64,000 nucleotides of DNA from Microstegium vimineum (Eukaryota > Streptophyta > Magnoliopsida > Poales > Poaceae), in assembly GCA_022036555.1 (NCBI GenBank), contig CM039123.1, positions 15,536,326 through 15,600,325 of the forward strand, written 5' to 3'. Shown in pieces: positions 44,109 to 56,348 of this stretch (the stretch's first letter is position 1; every line of letters starts with the position of its first letter). Below the pieces are notes generated by a model. It saw only the letters and a list, made by a program, of their open reading frames with translations. It was not told the DNA's origin and did not search any database. The position numbers were made by a program, and so were the translations under genes.

Positions 44109-46275
44109 CTACTGCCTAAAGACTTTGCAATCATTAGTGCTGTGTGAAGTTGCATTGTGCCACTTGCAATACCTGATCCTTCTGAGCTCTTTGGCTGATG
44201 GAATTACCTGGTTAGGCGCCAGCTTGATCCGCCCTACTTGAAGCAATAGATCAAACATCCTATCGGCCTTGGTAATGTCAAAGGTGAACCTCTCAGCTTC
44301 CTTTTGGCCAAATAGACAGGATACCGACTTCTTGTCCTTAACCCATTCAGCAGCGCCAATGCTCAGCTCTTCATCTGACCTAGAATCCTCTTCTTGCCCA
44401 ATGAAGGCCACCTTCTTGTTCCAAGTCTTCCTGGGCTCAAAAGTTTTAACATCTTGATCGGCAATCCTTTGCACCAGATGACTTAGGCTTTTAAATTCTT
44501 GAGACGCATACTTATCTTTGATATGCGGCAGTAGTCCCTGGAAAGCCAAATCTGTCAGTTTCCGATCATCAAGTACCAGGCTGTAGCACTTGTTCTTTAC
44601 GTCTCGCAGTCTCTGAACAAAGCTTTCCACCGATTCATCATTATGTTGCCTCAACTTGACTAAATCGGTAAGCTTCTTCTCATGCACGCAAGCGAAGAAG
44701 TATTTATGAAACTACCTCTCCAGATCAGCCCATGTGATTATAGAGTTCGGAGGCAGTGAAATGAACCATGTGAACGCCGATCCAGACAATGATGATGAGA
44801 ACAATCTCACCCTTAGCTCTTCTCTGCTGGCAGCTTCTCCACACTAGATAATGAAGCGGTTGATGTGCTCCATCGTTGACGTGTCATCTTGGCCAGAGAA
44901 CTTAGTAAAATCCGGCACCTTGTATCGATTTGGAAAAGGGATTAAATCGTATCCCAGAGGGTATGGCGTCCGATAAGAGTATGTGTTAACCTTGGGTTTA
45001 ATGCCGAATTGTTCCTTCATCACTTCGAGCAATCTTATCGGTCCAGTAAGCATCCTGTTCTTGCCGACTCATTGGTTGGACATTGACCGGCGGAGCCGGC
45101 TGATGCGCCCCTTCGGGTCTTGGTGGCAAAGCGCTTGAAGTAATTGTTGCATGCGCAGTACCAGTCATCTGAACATTATGCATCGGCTGATTGGCCAATG
45201 GGTAACTTTGCACACTCACTGGATTATGCTGTGGCATTACATCCATCGGTTGCTATACCGATGCTCCACCTTGAGCGTTTGCGAAGTATTGATACCCGGG
45301 TTGTACCACCTGATGCTGAATTGGTGGTGGAGCAATCCAACCAGGATTGTAAGTCATCGGCATATAATTCACCGATGGCTGATAGCTAACTGGAGCGTGT
45401 TGCTCCTGTATTATGGAGCAATCAATAATTAGACTACCTTGAGGCCTTGGTACTCTATCTTGAGGATTTGCCACAACCATAGGCTGACTCGTATTTGCAG
45501 GACCCTGCTGCATCAGTAAAGAACTTGCCGATGGTGGCATTAGATGCATTTTAGGTATCTCTACCTGAAGCTCTTCTGACGGCAATTGCATACTTGGAGC
45601 AGACGTAGCATAATGCATCATAAGATTCATCGGCTGTGAAGACATTGTCGATGCCCTAGGACCGCTCCATGCTGTACTGTTACCCTGGATTAGATTGGAA
45701 TCAACAGATGGATTTGGAGGCATACCGTATCCCCACCAGTTGACAGGAGTTTGCTGACTCTTAGCTGCGGGTCCTGACATTGCCGATGCCACCAGATCTG
45801 TATTCAACGGAGTGACGCTTGCAGGGCCCGATCTTGGTGGCGTAGCCACATCGGCAGACGGATCCACAGGAGTGGAAGACGCCATTGGAACTGCCGATGG
45901 GTTTATAGATGCCGATCCAGGTTGATGATACGCTGGACCAACATAACGGGGTGCATGTCCTTCCTTGAAAGATTGCATGACAACATTGTATACAGTATTG
46001 GACAACACATTGGAGTGGCTAACTAACGCTTGTTTTAAAGAAGAATTAACCATCTCTTGCAATTTACCAGGATTGGCGTCGAAAGTGACCTGCCGCGGCA
46101 ACAGCGGATCTTGCTTCTGGATGGCTTCGCCGCTCCTGTTGAGGCTGAAGGACTTCAGATATAACTGCTTGGACTCCTCCATAGCCCGCTCCATAGCCAA
46201 CTTCTGATCATCTTTCAGATCGGCTTCGGAGACTTCAATGACGTTCCTCGGATTGACGTCGATATTATGACCCAT
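44109..46275 (-). pseudogene. Element 1 gag
   Basis: The likely start is ATG at 46275 (MGHNIDVNPRNVIEV), 18 bp after the PBS. The N-terminal half is Gln/Pro/Ala-rich. A TAG near 45250 and a frame change near 45030 precede the conserved capsid-like part (FTKFSGQDDTSTMEHINRF; further stops near 44844 and 44714). The frame from 44687 includes ESFVQRLRDVKNKCY and ends with a zinc-binding CKWHNATSHSTNDC. It forms the virus-like particle in intact elements. Confidence 0.82.
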
Positions 46276-46292
46276 GATAGATGTACAATTAG

Positions 46293-46312
46293 TCCCACCG
46301 GGTGTGCCAAAA
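46293..46312 (-). promoter_or_regulatory. Primer-binding site of element 1
   Basis: The minus strand reads TTTTGGCACACCCGGTGGGA, four bases inside the 5' LTR. The same 20-mer lies at 62056-62037 beside the other 5' LTR. Confidence 0.8.
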
Positions 46313-46316
46313 GAGG

Positions 46317-47761
46317 TGTTGACACAAAAAGCGTCAGGATCTACGAACACCTCAGGCTTATACCCAAATTCGATATCCAAAGGCGTGCCAGTCGATTTGA
46401 CCTGCAATTAGCAAGAAGATGAAACGTCAAATTATGGAACTTGCCGGTTGTTGCCAGACAGTTCCATGAGTGTGCAGGTGATGAGGTACACGATTAGCCA
46501 ATCATATAATGAGAATAAGTTAAAGATGCGATACATGTAACATTATCGTCATCAAACTACCAAATCTGCCAAGCATACTAGATAAAGATTAACCATCAAT
46601 AGAGGTGTGTTCCCATGTAGCCATGATGACAATCAACCCGATAACCTAACCGATTTACTAGTATTGGGGTGTTTCCATATAGCCATAAATGTAAACAAGC
46701 CAAGCCACATCCAGTACACTTAATAGATCTAATAGATTGCGATGACAGAAATACATGAATCGTATGATTGAAGCATAACTAGATTGGCTACGTTAGCCGA
46801 TATGGGATCCATGAAGCTTGAACAAGATCCATACATGCAGCCTCGGACGGATCTAAGTCTAGACAGACATAACCCAACACACACGGCAGTGGGGTCTGAT
46901 AGATGCAGCCGTACCACGCATGTTGACCTAGATCCAACCATACTCAAACCAATCTAATAATCGAATACATGTCTCGAACCCACAACATGTGACAATCACA
47001 ACTAATGGATCAGCTAATATGATCTTAGATCTATCGTCTCTCTAGGTATAAAGGTAAATCCAACATAGGCAATAGATCTAGATAGAAATAAAGCGCATAC
47101 CAATCCATCAGATGAGATTGGGCGTGATATTGGAGCAATAGATTAAACAAAGCAAAACAGAAAATATCGATAACTTAATGAATCTATTAGATCACCAATC
47201 TAATAGAGCCAATAACTAGCTTGAAGCCACAATTCATGTGAGATTGAAGCAATGCATCCCCATGAACAATAGATTCAAACCGATAACTAGCTCATACCGA
47301 GCTTGCACGGGTTACATAATACAGCCGTACAAACGAGATATGAACCAAGGCTACACCTACAAGAAAACCGGAGGTCGGTCTAGTCGATGCAGCCCAATCT
47401 GTTGAAGGTTCACTGGAATCTACTCTACTCCTACTCCTAGGGGTGGCCAAAGGCCGGAAACTAAGAACTAGTTGTGTATTTGATTGATTGGATGTCTTTC
47501 TCGTTTCCTAACCCTTGCTATTTATAGACCATAGCATAACCCTAGCGTAAAACCGGCCGCTGGCCGAAATAAGGAAACTTGGATGTCTTGGGCCTCAATC
47601 CTTGGCGCATCCCACCGAACGTATCTCAACAGTCGATATGCGTTATCTCCTTCGAGTCGGTTTCCTTAACCCGCCTTCTGGGTCCACCTGTGCGCAGCAT
47701 ATTTCTCCGTCCTTGGGACTCACTCGTATTTATTTGGTCGTACCAAAATACGGTGTTAACA
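46317..47761 (-). repeat. Central chimeric LTR (1,445 bp) shared by elements 1 and 2
   Basis: The first roughly 85 bp on the plus strand (TGTTGACACAAAAAGCGTCA through GGCGTGCCAGTCGATTTGAC) match the LTR at 34566. The remainder, from GAAACGTCAAATTATGGAAC to the end ACGGTGTTAACA, matches the LTR at 62059-63661. It lacks about 105 bp present in the latter after 62275. It acts as 5' LTR of element 1 and 3' LTR of element 2. Confidence 0.85.
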
Positions 47762-47962
47762 CAGGCCCCCTAGTTTTGGGATGAAATTTATTCCATTCCT
47801 AAAACTACAATCATCCTCTTCCCTTTAGTCGATCCAGCTAAGCTTAGGTATTCACTAAATTGCCATTCGTCCTTCTTCCACTCAGCTTCCAACCCTAACC
47901 TTTCAGACAACCTCAGCATCGTCATAGATCTAAATCCACCGTCGTCAGACTATCGCAACAAG

Positions 47963-50812
47963 ATGGCTTCACTAGATATCATTCCTGAGGTATGACTCTG
48001 TTGTGCTTTGCTTCAACATCCTCTTTCACTTGATGTTTTTACTCTTGTTCCTAAACTGGATCAGGAACTCAAGAACCATATACTAATTCCATTGGACGAT
48101 CAACCCAACTGTTACTTTCTCGGCCCCATGGGTAACCCAGATCCAACCCCTGTCATCATGGCCTAAACCAATAGGATACCTTTCAAGCAGTCATCCATGG
48201 AGCCAGACCAATGGGATAAGAAGACTTCATTTAGGAATTGGCCTTCCTCCATCCCAGGTTGGAGGAATTGGTTCGTGAAGCTTTGCAGCCATAGAAACAC
48301 TTACTGGGGCAATATTGAGCAGTGTTTGTCTCTTTCTTTGTCCAATATGAGGAAGAATGAACCTTTACTTCAGGCGGCTTGCTACTTCTGGTCTAATACT
48401 TAAAATTCCTTCATCTTCGGTCACGGACCAATGACCCCTACTCTGGCCGATGTTCATATGTTGACCGGCCTCAACATTACAGGAGATATACATCCTCATC
48501 GCCTAGCCACCAAATCTTCAATTTTGGCGAAGAACTTCAAGACCGGAGGGTGGGGTCAATACATTAAGAATAGTGAATCAACCCCAGTTACTGACAATGA
48601 GCGTATACTCTTCTTGAACATGTGGCTAGACAGGTTCCTCTTTTGTGGCCAATCATACACACCCACCGGCAATTACCTGTCTTTGGCCGAACACGTTAAT
48701 TCTTAGAGTGATATCCCTCTAGGCAAGTACCTGCTTGGAGCCCTATATCACCACTTGAACCAAGTGTATCGGCACTTGGTGAAAAATGAAACCATCCCAA
48801 CCATTACAGGGCCGTGGTGGTTTCTCCAGCTTTGGCTCAATTTGCAGATGCACAAAATTGTTGCTCCAGACCTGGCATCTCTATCCTTTCCTTCGAAGAC
48901 CTTCCTGGAAGAAGACGAGGAAGATTTATCGGAGAAAGAAAAATTTGGCCGATGTGTATCATTCGGCGAAGCAACATCAGCCGTCGTCATCACCAAGACC
49001 GCTGGGGAATTCTTCAGGCTATTCTACAAAGGATTCTCTACAGATATCTTGGAATGGTTTGATTATTCGGATGTCTCAGCATTTCAATTCCCCTTCACTT
49101 TCAGATTCCATGAGCGTTATGCGGACCAACATTCTATGTTGGTCTTCAATGATCTGGTCAAACCTTGCCTGTTGCCTACAGAACTCCGACACGGCAGAGA
49201 AAAACCGCCCATCTCGTATGAGTTCTACAACCCTTCTATTGCGGAAAGGCAAATAGGATTCTGTCAGTTGCCCCCGAGCCTTTTCTTTGCAGACAAACTC
49301 CACCCAAGGGAACCTGTGCTTTCAGGATTAGAATTCAACCGGATTATTCAGATCAAAAGATCTCTTCCTCCCATTCTCATCAGAGATCACATCTGTCGGG
49401 CCTTCACCTCTTCTTTATTTTCCACCTGGTGGCGTGAGTGGAGTCAACATCTTTTCAACAAAGCGGTGGCCACCTATTGCTCACTATTGGATCCAGAGTT
49501 CTACCCTGCCCCCGAGGTATTGCCCATTATCTTGCGATGTTTTAGTTGTTTCCATATCATTTCCTCAAACTCATCTAGCAGGATCTTGAAGGGCTTAGTC
49601 CTCCTCCGATGACCTGTGATCAATGGTGTCCCAACCCCACACTTGGTTGCGGAGCACCATTCTTGAGAGTGCTAATGAAGAGGATGGCAGACGAGCCGTC
49701 CGATCACGAACCTCTGAGCTCCTTCGTGAAAAATGTCGGCTCCTAGAACTCCGCAAGGACCAATAAGCCTAGAACTGCTAAAACCAAAGCCAGGGTGGTG
49801 ACAGAACCAGTTGATGGTCATTTGGGCATACTAACCGACACTGCTGCTATAGAGGTATGCTATCTTTTGGTCGTCCCTCTTGTTGAAACCACATCTAATG
49901 ACTCTCTGGTTCTGCAGGACGAGGAAAGAACCAACCGTCTTCAGGCCAAACTCATTGTAGATACGGGAACGATGTCCTCATCCAATGACACAACATCTGG
50001 TGTTAGCCAAGGTACTCCGTGTTTTAGCCGATAACCCTTTAATATGATTATTTTACCAATCTGCATAATCTTCAGGATACTTCCTTGAAGACCCGTCGAC
50101 TCTTCCTACCTCGAAAGCCGCTTCATCCGATCAGATACGACACAAGGTTCACTAGCTCGCTGCACATCCCATCAATAATGATTTCCCGTGTGCTGTGTTA
50201 CAGGGACGATCCTGCCATATCCCGACCCCTTTTCCTCTGGATGACTATGTCCTTTCCGAAGGAGCCGATACCTCACATCCGGCACATGCTGTCTCGCTCC
50301 TCGACGATGTGAAAACCCAACTCAGGTCATTGGTCCCTCTTTTGTCAGTGAATACTTCATCTTTAGTATGTGATGCAGAGGGAGTCCGAAAAATATTTCA
50401 CTCGATTGAAGACACCTTGCCACCCGACCTGAGGGACGCGTTGACCGTTGTTGCTTACATAGAGCAGCACAAACCGGCTTTCCTCCGAGCTCAATCCAGA
50501 CTGGTAGATCGCGAGGCTCAAATCGGTCTACCTGACGAAGAGTGGCTTTGCCTTTCTGACATGCTGGAGGAGAAGAACACGATAGACCAGCTGAGGACTC
50601 TTCCTAATGGCATCAACCGTACCTTAGCAGAACTAAGGACTGAATGGGAGCAGCAATTGTCCAGGCTCAAAGTTGTTGACAACACCATCACCCGAGAGGA
50701 GAATAACTTGGACAGGATTCCCGCTGACCTGGATGGTCATCGATAGAAGATGACACTCCTTTCTTCGAGACTCCAATCTCTCCGATCCAAGCAGCACCCG
50801 GTACCAGGTTCC
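47963..50812 (+). pseudogene. PMD gene copy of element 2
   Basis: It is homologous to the gene of element 1. Exon 1 (47963-47989) also encodes nine residues (MASLDIIPE) and is followed by an intron at the same codon. Exon 2 (48065-49516) holds the PMD pattern, with RNTYWGNIEQCLSLS, TLADVHMLTGLNI and GPWWFLQLWLNLQMHK. Later exons start near 49582, 49918 and 50203; the last is a coiled coil (KTQLRSLVPLLSVNTSSLV) aligning with the end of copy 1. Nonsense codons lie near 48163, 48401 and 48703, with a frame break near 49741 and TAG near 50744. At about 50812 it runs into a truncated LTR of the nested element. Confidence 0.8.
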
Positions 50813-51828
50813 GCCCAATCACACTCTCAAAGAACCAACCTACCGCAACCTAAACTCGAAGATTAGGAGCACGGATTGGGTGCCGATGACGCGGGGGCTT
50901 CTGTAATCTCCGCGAAGGAAAATACAAGAGCAAAGGGGTAGATAATCTCTCTCTGGGGTTTGTTAGCACACAGCTAAACAAAGGTTTGATATTTCAATTA
51001 TCAAAAGTCTCCATTTGCTAAGATGCAAAGGGGTATATATACCAGCAATAGCCCTACTAGATTGATGTAAACACGAGATGGAAATGAAAAGACTGAGAAT
51101 GTGAAAAGGTATCCACGAAATGGGTCTTTGAAGTGGCTTCGCGAGGCTGTTGGTCTTCTACGCAGTCATCAGTAAATTGGAAATAACTCCACCCTGGGAA
51201 GTCCAAATGATGAACAGTTTCTTGGGTGTGAAAGTAGACTTAATAAGCTTTCCATCCATGTATACCATGCAGCACGAAACATTATAGAATGGTACAGTTT
51301 TGCATGGAAAGTTGTACCAACATTCTATCATGTGAAACTGTTGACCTTCTGAGCAGTGTTCACTAATCTATTGGTATCTCAATATTAACACATCCAAAAG
51401 TGGTGGGGTTTGCTGCATTGGAAAGAATACTTGAAGAGATTTCCAAAATCTCCTCTTGATCCTGAAAAGCTTCTCGGAGTAGAGAGATATGAATTTTTCT
51501 GTAACTGGTCCGTTTTGGACTCGACTGGTACGTTTTGGACAGGACTGGTCTGATCTTCTTCAACTGGTCTGTTTTTGTCTGTAGCTCTTCTTCATGTAGA
51601 GTAGCATCCTCCTATTCATGTGTATATCTAAGTACAACCAAATTAGAACACTTAGGTAGTATAACACTCTTAGAATTATTAAGATTAAAATCAATAAGGA
51701 ATAAATTCACCTTCTCTTGGAGTTTTCTGGAATGACTTCTTGTAAGTGGACCTTGAATTGTATCATTTATGTTTGATGATGGCTGGTGGATACTATATGT
51801 AGCATGCATGGTTGAGATGTCCTCATCA
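50813..51828 (-). repeat. Truncated 3' LTR of the nested element
   Basis: Homology to the right LTR runs from CGCCCAA..CTCTCAAAGAACCAAC (about 50813) to GATGTCCTCATCA at 51828. About 165 bp present at 56349-56514 are missing. A GGTATATATACC box lies near 51030. Confidence 0.8.
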
Positions 51829-51845
51829 TCCTCCCCCTCTTGAAA
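51829..51845 (-). promoter_or_regulatory. Polypurine tract of the nested element
   Basis: On the minus strand TTCAAGAGGGGGAGGA precedes the LTR start TGATGAGGAC. Confidence 0.75.
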
Positions 51846-52333
51846 AGGAGTCATCCTTGACTCTAACCCATCTAAGTCCATTAATCGTGCTAGAACAACA
51901 GGGATAGATGCTATGTTTCTACTGCAACATTCTTCTTCTTCCATTACAGCAAGGTGTTTGAATCTATAATCGTATAAACCAAGTAGTAGTCTTGTAGGTG
52001 GAAATCAAAAGGGTTTAGAATCAAGTTTAGCTTTCACCTTGAATGGATCCTTAGAATAAGGAGTAATTATTGATGTCCTTAGCATGGTCATATCATGCTC
52101 CCTCTTTTCAAGAAAAGTCATCCTCAACTTTTGTTGTCCTAAAAATAGTGGAAACAAAATACATGGTGGATGTATATGCCAAATACTATGATAACTCATT
52201 GAAGGTTGTTCATTGTGCTCTTTATAATTCATATGTATATTATTTCTTTTGTCATGAGCGAAATAGGTTCTCCATTTTTCTGGAACTGCAGATAGCTTTG
52301 AAGATGAAAGCACAAAGATTTCTTTTAAACAAC

Positions 52334-53581
52334 TTATTGATTAATGTTATCATGTTTAATCTTAGCAAAGTCAAATCTATCAACAAATGATAATGGAGCA
52401 TATTTGAGATTCCAATAATTCTTGATGCACAACTCATGTAAAGGTTTAGAAATATACCTTTCATACTCAATGTTCTTACATATGGATGGAGAATTCTCAA
52501 GTGAATTAGAACATGTTTGCATACATTTTCTTTCTTTCAATGAAAAATATGAACAAGGGAATAACATAGATTTTTCCATACAAGCACTAAACAATCTATT
52601 GATCTTAAATAAAGGGAGATATGGTTCACAAGATGTATTAGTCATTTTAATAAACTTCATTTCAGCAAGCTTGTCACATGTTATGCAAAGGGCACAAGCA
52701 TAAAATTTATTTACAACATGATGTCCAATGAAGTTAAAAGTAAAGTTGTAGCTATATGTACTATTGAAAGATTTCATAGATGATATGTCAAGAACACTTT
52801 GAAGCATTTTATCAATCTTAGAAAATTCAATAAGCCTGACATAGAACACACATTCAGCAGGGGATATCCTTGTTAAAAGTTCAGCATGGGTAATTAATTT
52901 CACATGGTCCATGTTATTGGTGTCTAAAGTATCACATATATTAGTCAAAATAGAATAATGATCATGTTTGATGGAATAATGGTTATCAACTTTCAAAAAT
53001 TCAGCACTTGAATGAACATGTGGATGTATCAAATTAGGACAAAGATTTTGTAATCCTAGATGTGAATCGTTTCCATTACCTTTCAGATTTGATGATGGTG
53101 TAGGTATATTACAATGTACCTCTGAATTCTTACCTTCATCATTGTCATGATTGGAGCTTGGGGCAACAAATAATTGATTATCAACATCGATTACCTTCTC
53201 ACTTCTCTCATGAAGTATGGTGGTGTTATGAGAATCAATCTCTTTCTCATGTTTCTTGCAATGAAGCTCTCTCATTTTATGTGGTGTATCTCTCACACTC
53301 ATAATGCTAATGCTCTCAGCCTCACATTTAGTGGAGTCACACAACTCACTTTTGTTTTTACTCTCACTCAATTTGGCTAAGTAGCTCTCATACTCACATG
53401 GGTTTTGAGGCACAATCACTTCGATGTCTTGTGGAGTAACATATGAATATATGCCATCTGTCTTGGTGTTTTCCAAAAGCATTGGAACAACAATAGGTAT
53501 AGCCATACAATTGACTTTCTCAAAAGATACCAAACTTGCATTGGTAGGATAAGAATCATGTGCACTGATCTTGCCTTCCAT
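52334..53581 (-). CDS. Unrecognised 415-codon frame of the nested element
   Basis: An open frame of 415 codons, rich in Asn, Ser, His and Cys, sits between the gag region and the 3' LTR, where protease and pol would normally be. I recognise no domain, catalytic motif or zinc knuckle. It shares frame with the upstream piece (54241-53657), separated by stop codons near 53657 and 53582, so it is probably the tail of a longer Gag-fused reading frame. Some non-autonomous grass elements keep such unassigned frames. It may be non-functional filler. Confidence 0.45.
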   Translation of the reverse strand: MEGKISAHDSYPTNASLVSFEKVNCMAIPIVVPMLLENTKTDGIYSYVTPQDIEVIVPQNPCEYESYLAKLSESKNKSELCDSTKCEAESISIMSVRDTPHKMRELHCKKHEKEIDSHNTTILHERSEKVIDVDNQLFVAPSSNHDNDEGKNSEVHCNIPTPSSNLKGNGNDSHLGLQNLCPNLIHPHVHSSAEFLKVDNHYSIKHDHYSILTNICDTLDTNNMDHVKLITHAELLTRISPAECVFYVRLIEFSKIDKMLQSVLDISSMKSFNSTYSYNFTFNFIGHHVVNKFYACALCITCDKLAEMKFIKMTNTSCEPYLPLFKINRLFSACMEKSMLFPCSYFSLKERKCMQTCSNSLENSPSICKNIEYERYISKPLHELCIKNYWNLKYAPLSFVDRFDFAKIKHDNINQ

Positions 53582-53656
53582 CTAAACATTAGGCGCAATA
53601 TTGGAGCACATAATTTTAGCACCATTGTCCAATAATTTCTCACGATCCATAGTTGA

Positions 53657-54855
53657 TCATATAGAACACATTTGCATCTTTGGGTTTGTTGGAGTATGAT
53701 ACTCTTCATCCTGGACAGATTTGTCACTCACAATAGAAGCATCTTTATTCTCAAATTCAGCTCTCCAATTGACACTATGGATGGCCTTCAAATTCAGATT
53801 AGATACCCCTTCAAAATCTGAACTGTTATCAATTGCTTGCTCATGTTTTGGCTCTAAATTTTCACCATGGTGCACAGAAAATTTCTGGATAGGTTTGGAG
53901 CATATAACTTCACCACTGTTAACACAAGAACAAGGCTCAAAATATCTGAGATCTGCATCACTTGTTTTGGTGTATTGCGATGGTGCTTCTTGAATATCAA
54001 TTTCAAGATTTGCAAGGTGCACAACGTCAGCTAGTTCCTTCAACTTTGAACTCAAAAGATCAGCCCCTGATAGAGAAAGATTTTCTCTAATTTCACAACT
54101 CAATTTATCATCTTCCACAACTTGCATATTGGCTTCTTCTAGCTCACCTTCTTTGGTATGTGTAGCAGAATTTTCTTCTTGATCTTCCTCATAACTGAGA
54201 GGACTGCATAACTCATCATTTCTCTTATGGACTTGAGGCACAAAGCTATCTTCTTGCTGCTCAACAGATCTGAAGTGTTATCAATTGCTTGCTCATGTTT
54301 TGGCTCTAAATTTTCACCATGGTGCACAGAAAATTTCTGGATAGGTTTGGAGCATATAACTTCACCACTGTTAGCACAAGAACAAGGCTCAAAATATCTG
54401 AGATCTCTATCACTTGTTTTGGTGTATTGCGATGGTGCTTCTTGAATATCAATTTCAAGATTTGCAAGGTGCACAACTTCAGCTAGTTCTTTCAACTTTG
54501 AACTCAAAAGATCAGCCCCTAATAGAGAAAGATTTTCTCTAATTTCACAACTCAATTTATCATCTTCCACAACTTGCATATTGGCTTCTTCTAGCTCACC
54601 TTCTTTGGTATGTGTAGCAGAATTTTCTTCTTGATCTTGCTCATAACTAAGAGGACTGCATAACTCATCATTTCTCTTATGGACTTGAGGCATAAAGCTA
54701 TCTTTTTGCTGCTCAACAGAGATCTTCTTGGGATTGTATTGCTGAAGTTCACTCCTTCTAGCACTAGATTCAACTGAAGAAAATTTAGGGACAAGTATTC
54801 TTGTCCTGCATGGAGTTGTTGCTTGCTTTTGTCCAATAATAGATGATACTTTGGG
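53657..54855 (-). pseudogene. Post-gag linker frame, internally duplicated
   Basis: Charged, Glu/Ser-rich sequence follows gag after an in-frame TAG at 54856. The same product (MPQVHKRNDELCSPLSYE) occurs twice, starting at 54693 and 54241, because of a 452-bp tandem duplication. As 452 is not a multiple of three, the second copy is in another frame. No domain is recognised. Confidence 0.5.
53815..54720. repeat. 452-bp tandem duplication in the nested element
   Basis: Two adjacent copies differ by only a few substitutions. Landmarks repeat exactly 452 bp apart: GTTATCAATTGCTTGCTCAT at 53825 and 54277. Confidence 0.93.
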
Positions 54856-55412
54856 CTACATCTTAGCACATCTATCTTGGCATAAATTAGAGCTCTGTGT
54901 TATCTTACCTTGCTGCACCTTCATCATTTTCTTCTCCACTCTAATTGCATAACTTAGAAGTTCTTGCATACTTCTAAAATACCTTCCATCAATTGCAGCA
55001 ACAATTCTTGCATTGAGACCTATCTTGAAGTATCTGATTACTTCCATATCATCAATAACATTTGCTCGATGCAAGAATGAATATAGCTTGTCATAATATG
55101 CTTGGACAGAATTACTACCTTGTTTCACATTCTCTAAATGACGGCGCAAAATCAGCTCATATTTTCTTGGAATAAACTCCTTTTCATGGCCTTCTTCAAA
55201 TGTTCCCAATTCTTGATGAGACGCTTATGTGGATATTGTTTCCACCAATCAAGAGCATAATCTTCAAATGTAAGTACAACTTGTAATATTTGCTTAGCTT
55301 CTGAAAAATCTTAAACTTCAAGTTCAATCTCCATTTGCTCTTGCCAATCAAGAAACTCTTCGGGATCAGTACTTCCATAGAATGGAAGGTGGATGTATCT
55401 TCGGCGTGTCAT
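54856..55412 (-). pseudogene. Gag of the nested element
   Basis: The start at 55412 (MTRRRYIHLPFYG) leads into STDPEEFLDWQEQMEIELEV, then a TAA near 55314, DYALDWWKQYPHKR and, after a 1-bp deletion near 55187, KEFIPRKYELILRRHLENV and VQAYYDKLYSFLHRA. This is a retrotransposon_gag capsid domain of the chromovirus-like type. It stops at 54856 without a clear zinc knuckle. Confidence 0.78.
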
Positions 55413-56333
55413 GGTTAATGCATATACAAAACAACAAGCTTATATGTGGTATATGATAATATGTGGAACTCGCACAATCTCACCTCTCTTACCAACCAAA
55501 GCTCTTATGAATTCCCTGCAGATTACAAAGACCAGTGCGAGGTGGAAACCGAAAGTGATGGTTGGGAGAATACAAGATCAGCGTTCCTATGACGGTGGGT
55601 TATTTGTGGAGCTTGGTGGGGATATAATTAACAAGGAATGCAATCTGAATTCTCGATATTGTAAAGTTAAATCCCAGTTCAAAATAGAAGTTCAGTGCCT
55701 AGTGCTGACCACAAGATATGAATGATGTAAATGGATCAAACACACACGCAAAGATAATTTCAGATTTGATGCAAACAAGGAGTATGCCTATGATGCAAGT
55801 GTTGCAATCAAACCGAAGAAAATTTTTGCACCAAAGGATATATAATAAACTGATTGTGCAACTTGATATAAAATTTTAGAACTTGTGCACATAAACAAAC
55901 TGAACTTTGACTTCTCTATCACAACCTTTCTCAACTCTTTTTTTTTGCACTTTTCTTTCTTCTCTGTTTTTTGTCACACTTTTTTTATAACTAAGAACAA
56001 GACCAGAGATAACACTTATACACTTATTTTAGAAACAAGACACAACCGTCAACGTTCTAACTTGATAGGATCAAAGTTTACGCGAAGGATGATGCGGGTT
56101 TCTGATTTTTTTATATAGGGATTTGTAGATATATGAAAGAAGCTCAAAGGACACACGAAGGATAATATGATCAGCAACTAAAAAAAGACTCTAATGAACC
56201 AAAATTTAACCAAACTCACAAGAACAACAGATTGAAACAAAGGGTTATGGCAGAATATTTTTGTGGCTTTTTAGTGGATAGGACGAACACAAATATATAT
56301 AGCTAAGGAAAAAATTCCTACCGTGACAGCTAA
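55413..56333. other. Leader region of the nested element
   Basis: Untranslated region between PBS and gag. Small open frames on both strands (for example 55393-55725) have no recognisable content. TATATATA near 56300 and TATATAGGG near 56113 are AT-rich patches rather than clear promoters. Confidence 0.5.
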
Positions 56334-56348
56334 AGCTTTGATCCCAGA
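56334..56348 (-). promoter_or_regulatory. Primer-binding site of the nested element
   Basis: Minus strand TCTGGGATCAAAGC, directly next to the LTR end CCTCATCA, resembles TGGTATCAGAGC with two changes. Confidence 0.6.

Larger units (their letters stand above)
34566..47761 (-). mobile_element. Tat-lineage Ty3/gypsy element 1 with antisense PMD cargo gene
   Basis: In minus orientation: 5' LTR 47761-46317, PBS 46312-46293, gag from 46275, protease, RT, two RNase H domains, integrase ending at 39322, then an oppositely transcribed gene (35974-39199), a polypurine tract and the 3' LTR (35554-34566). A second, archaeal-type RNase H and an extra gene between pol and the 3' LTR are known marks of the Tat lineage. 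The 5' LTR (1,445 bp) resembles the 3' LTR (989 bp) only over its last roughly 85 bp, so the two are not a normal LTR pair. Pol has only a few nonsense codons. No 5-bp target duplication is found at the outer ends. Confidence 0.85.

Noticed and set aside
34566..47761. Ordinary single element with a matched LTR pair
   Set aside because: The two LTRs share only about 85 bp and differ in length (989 and 1,445 bp).
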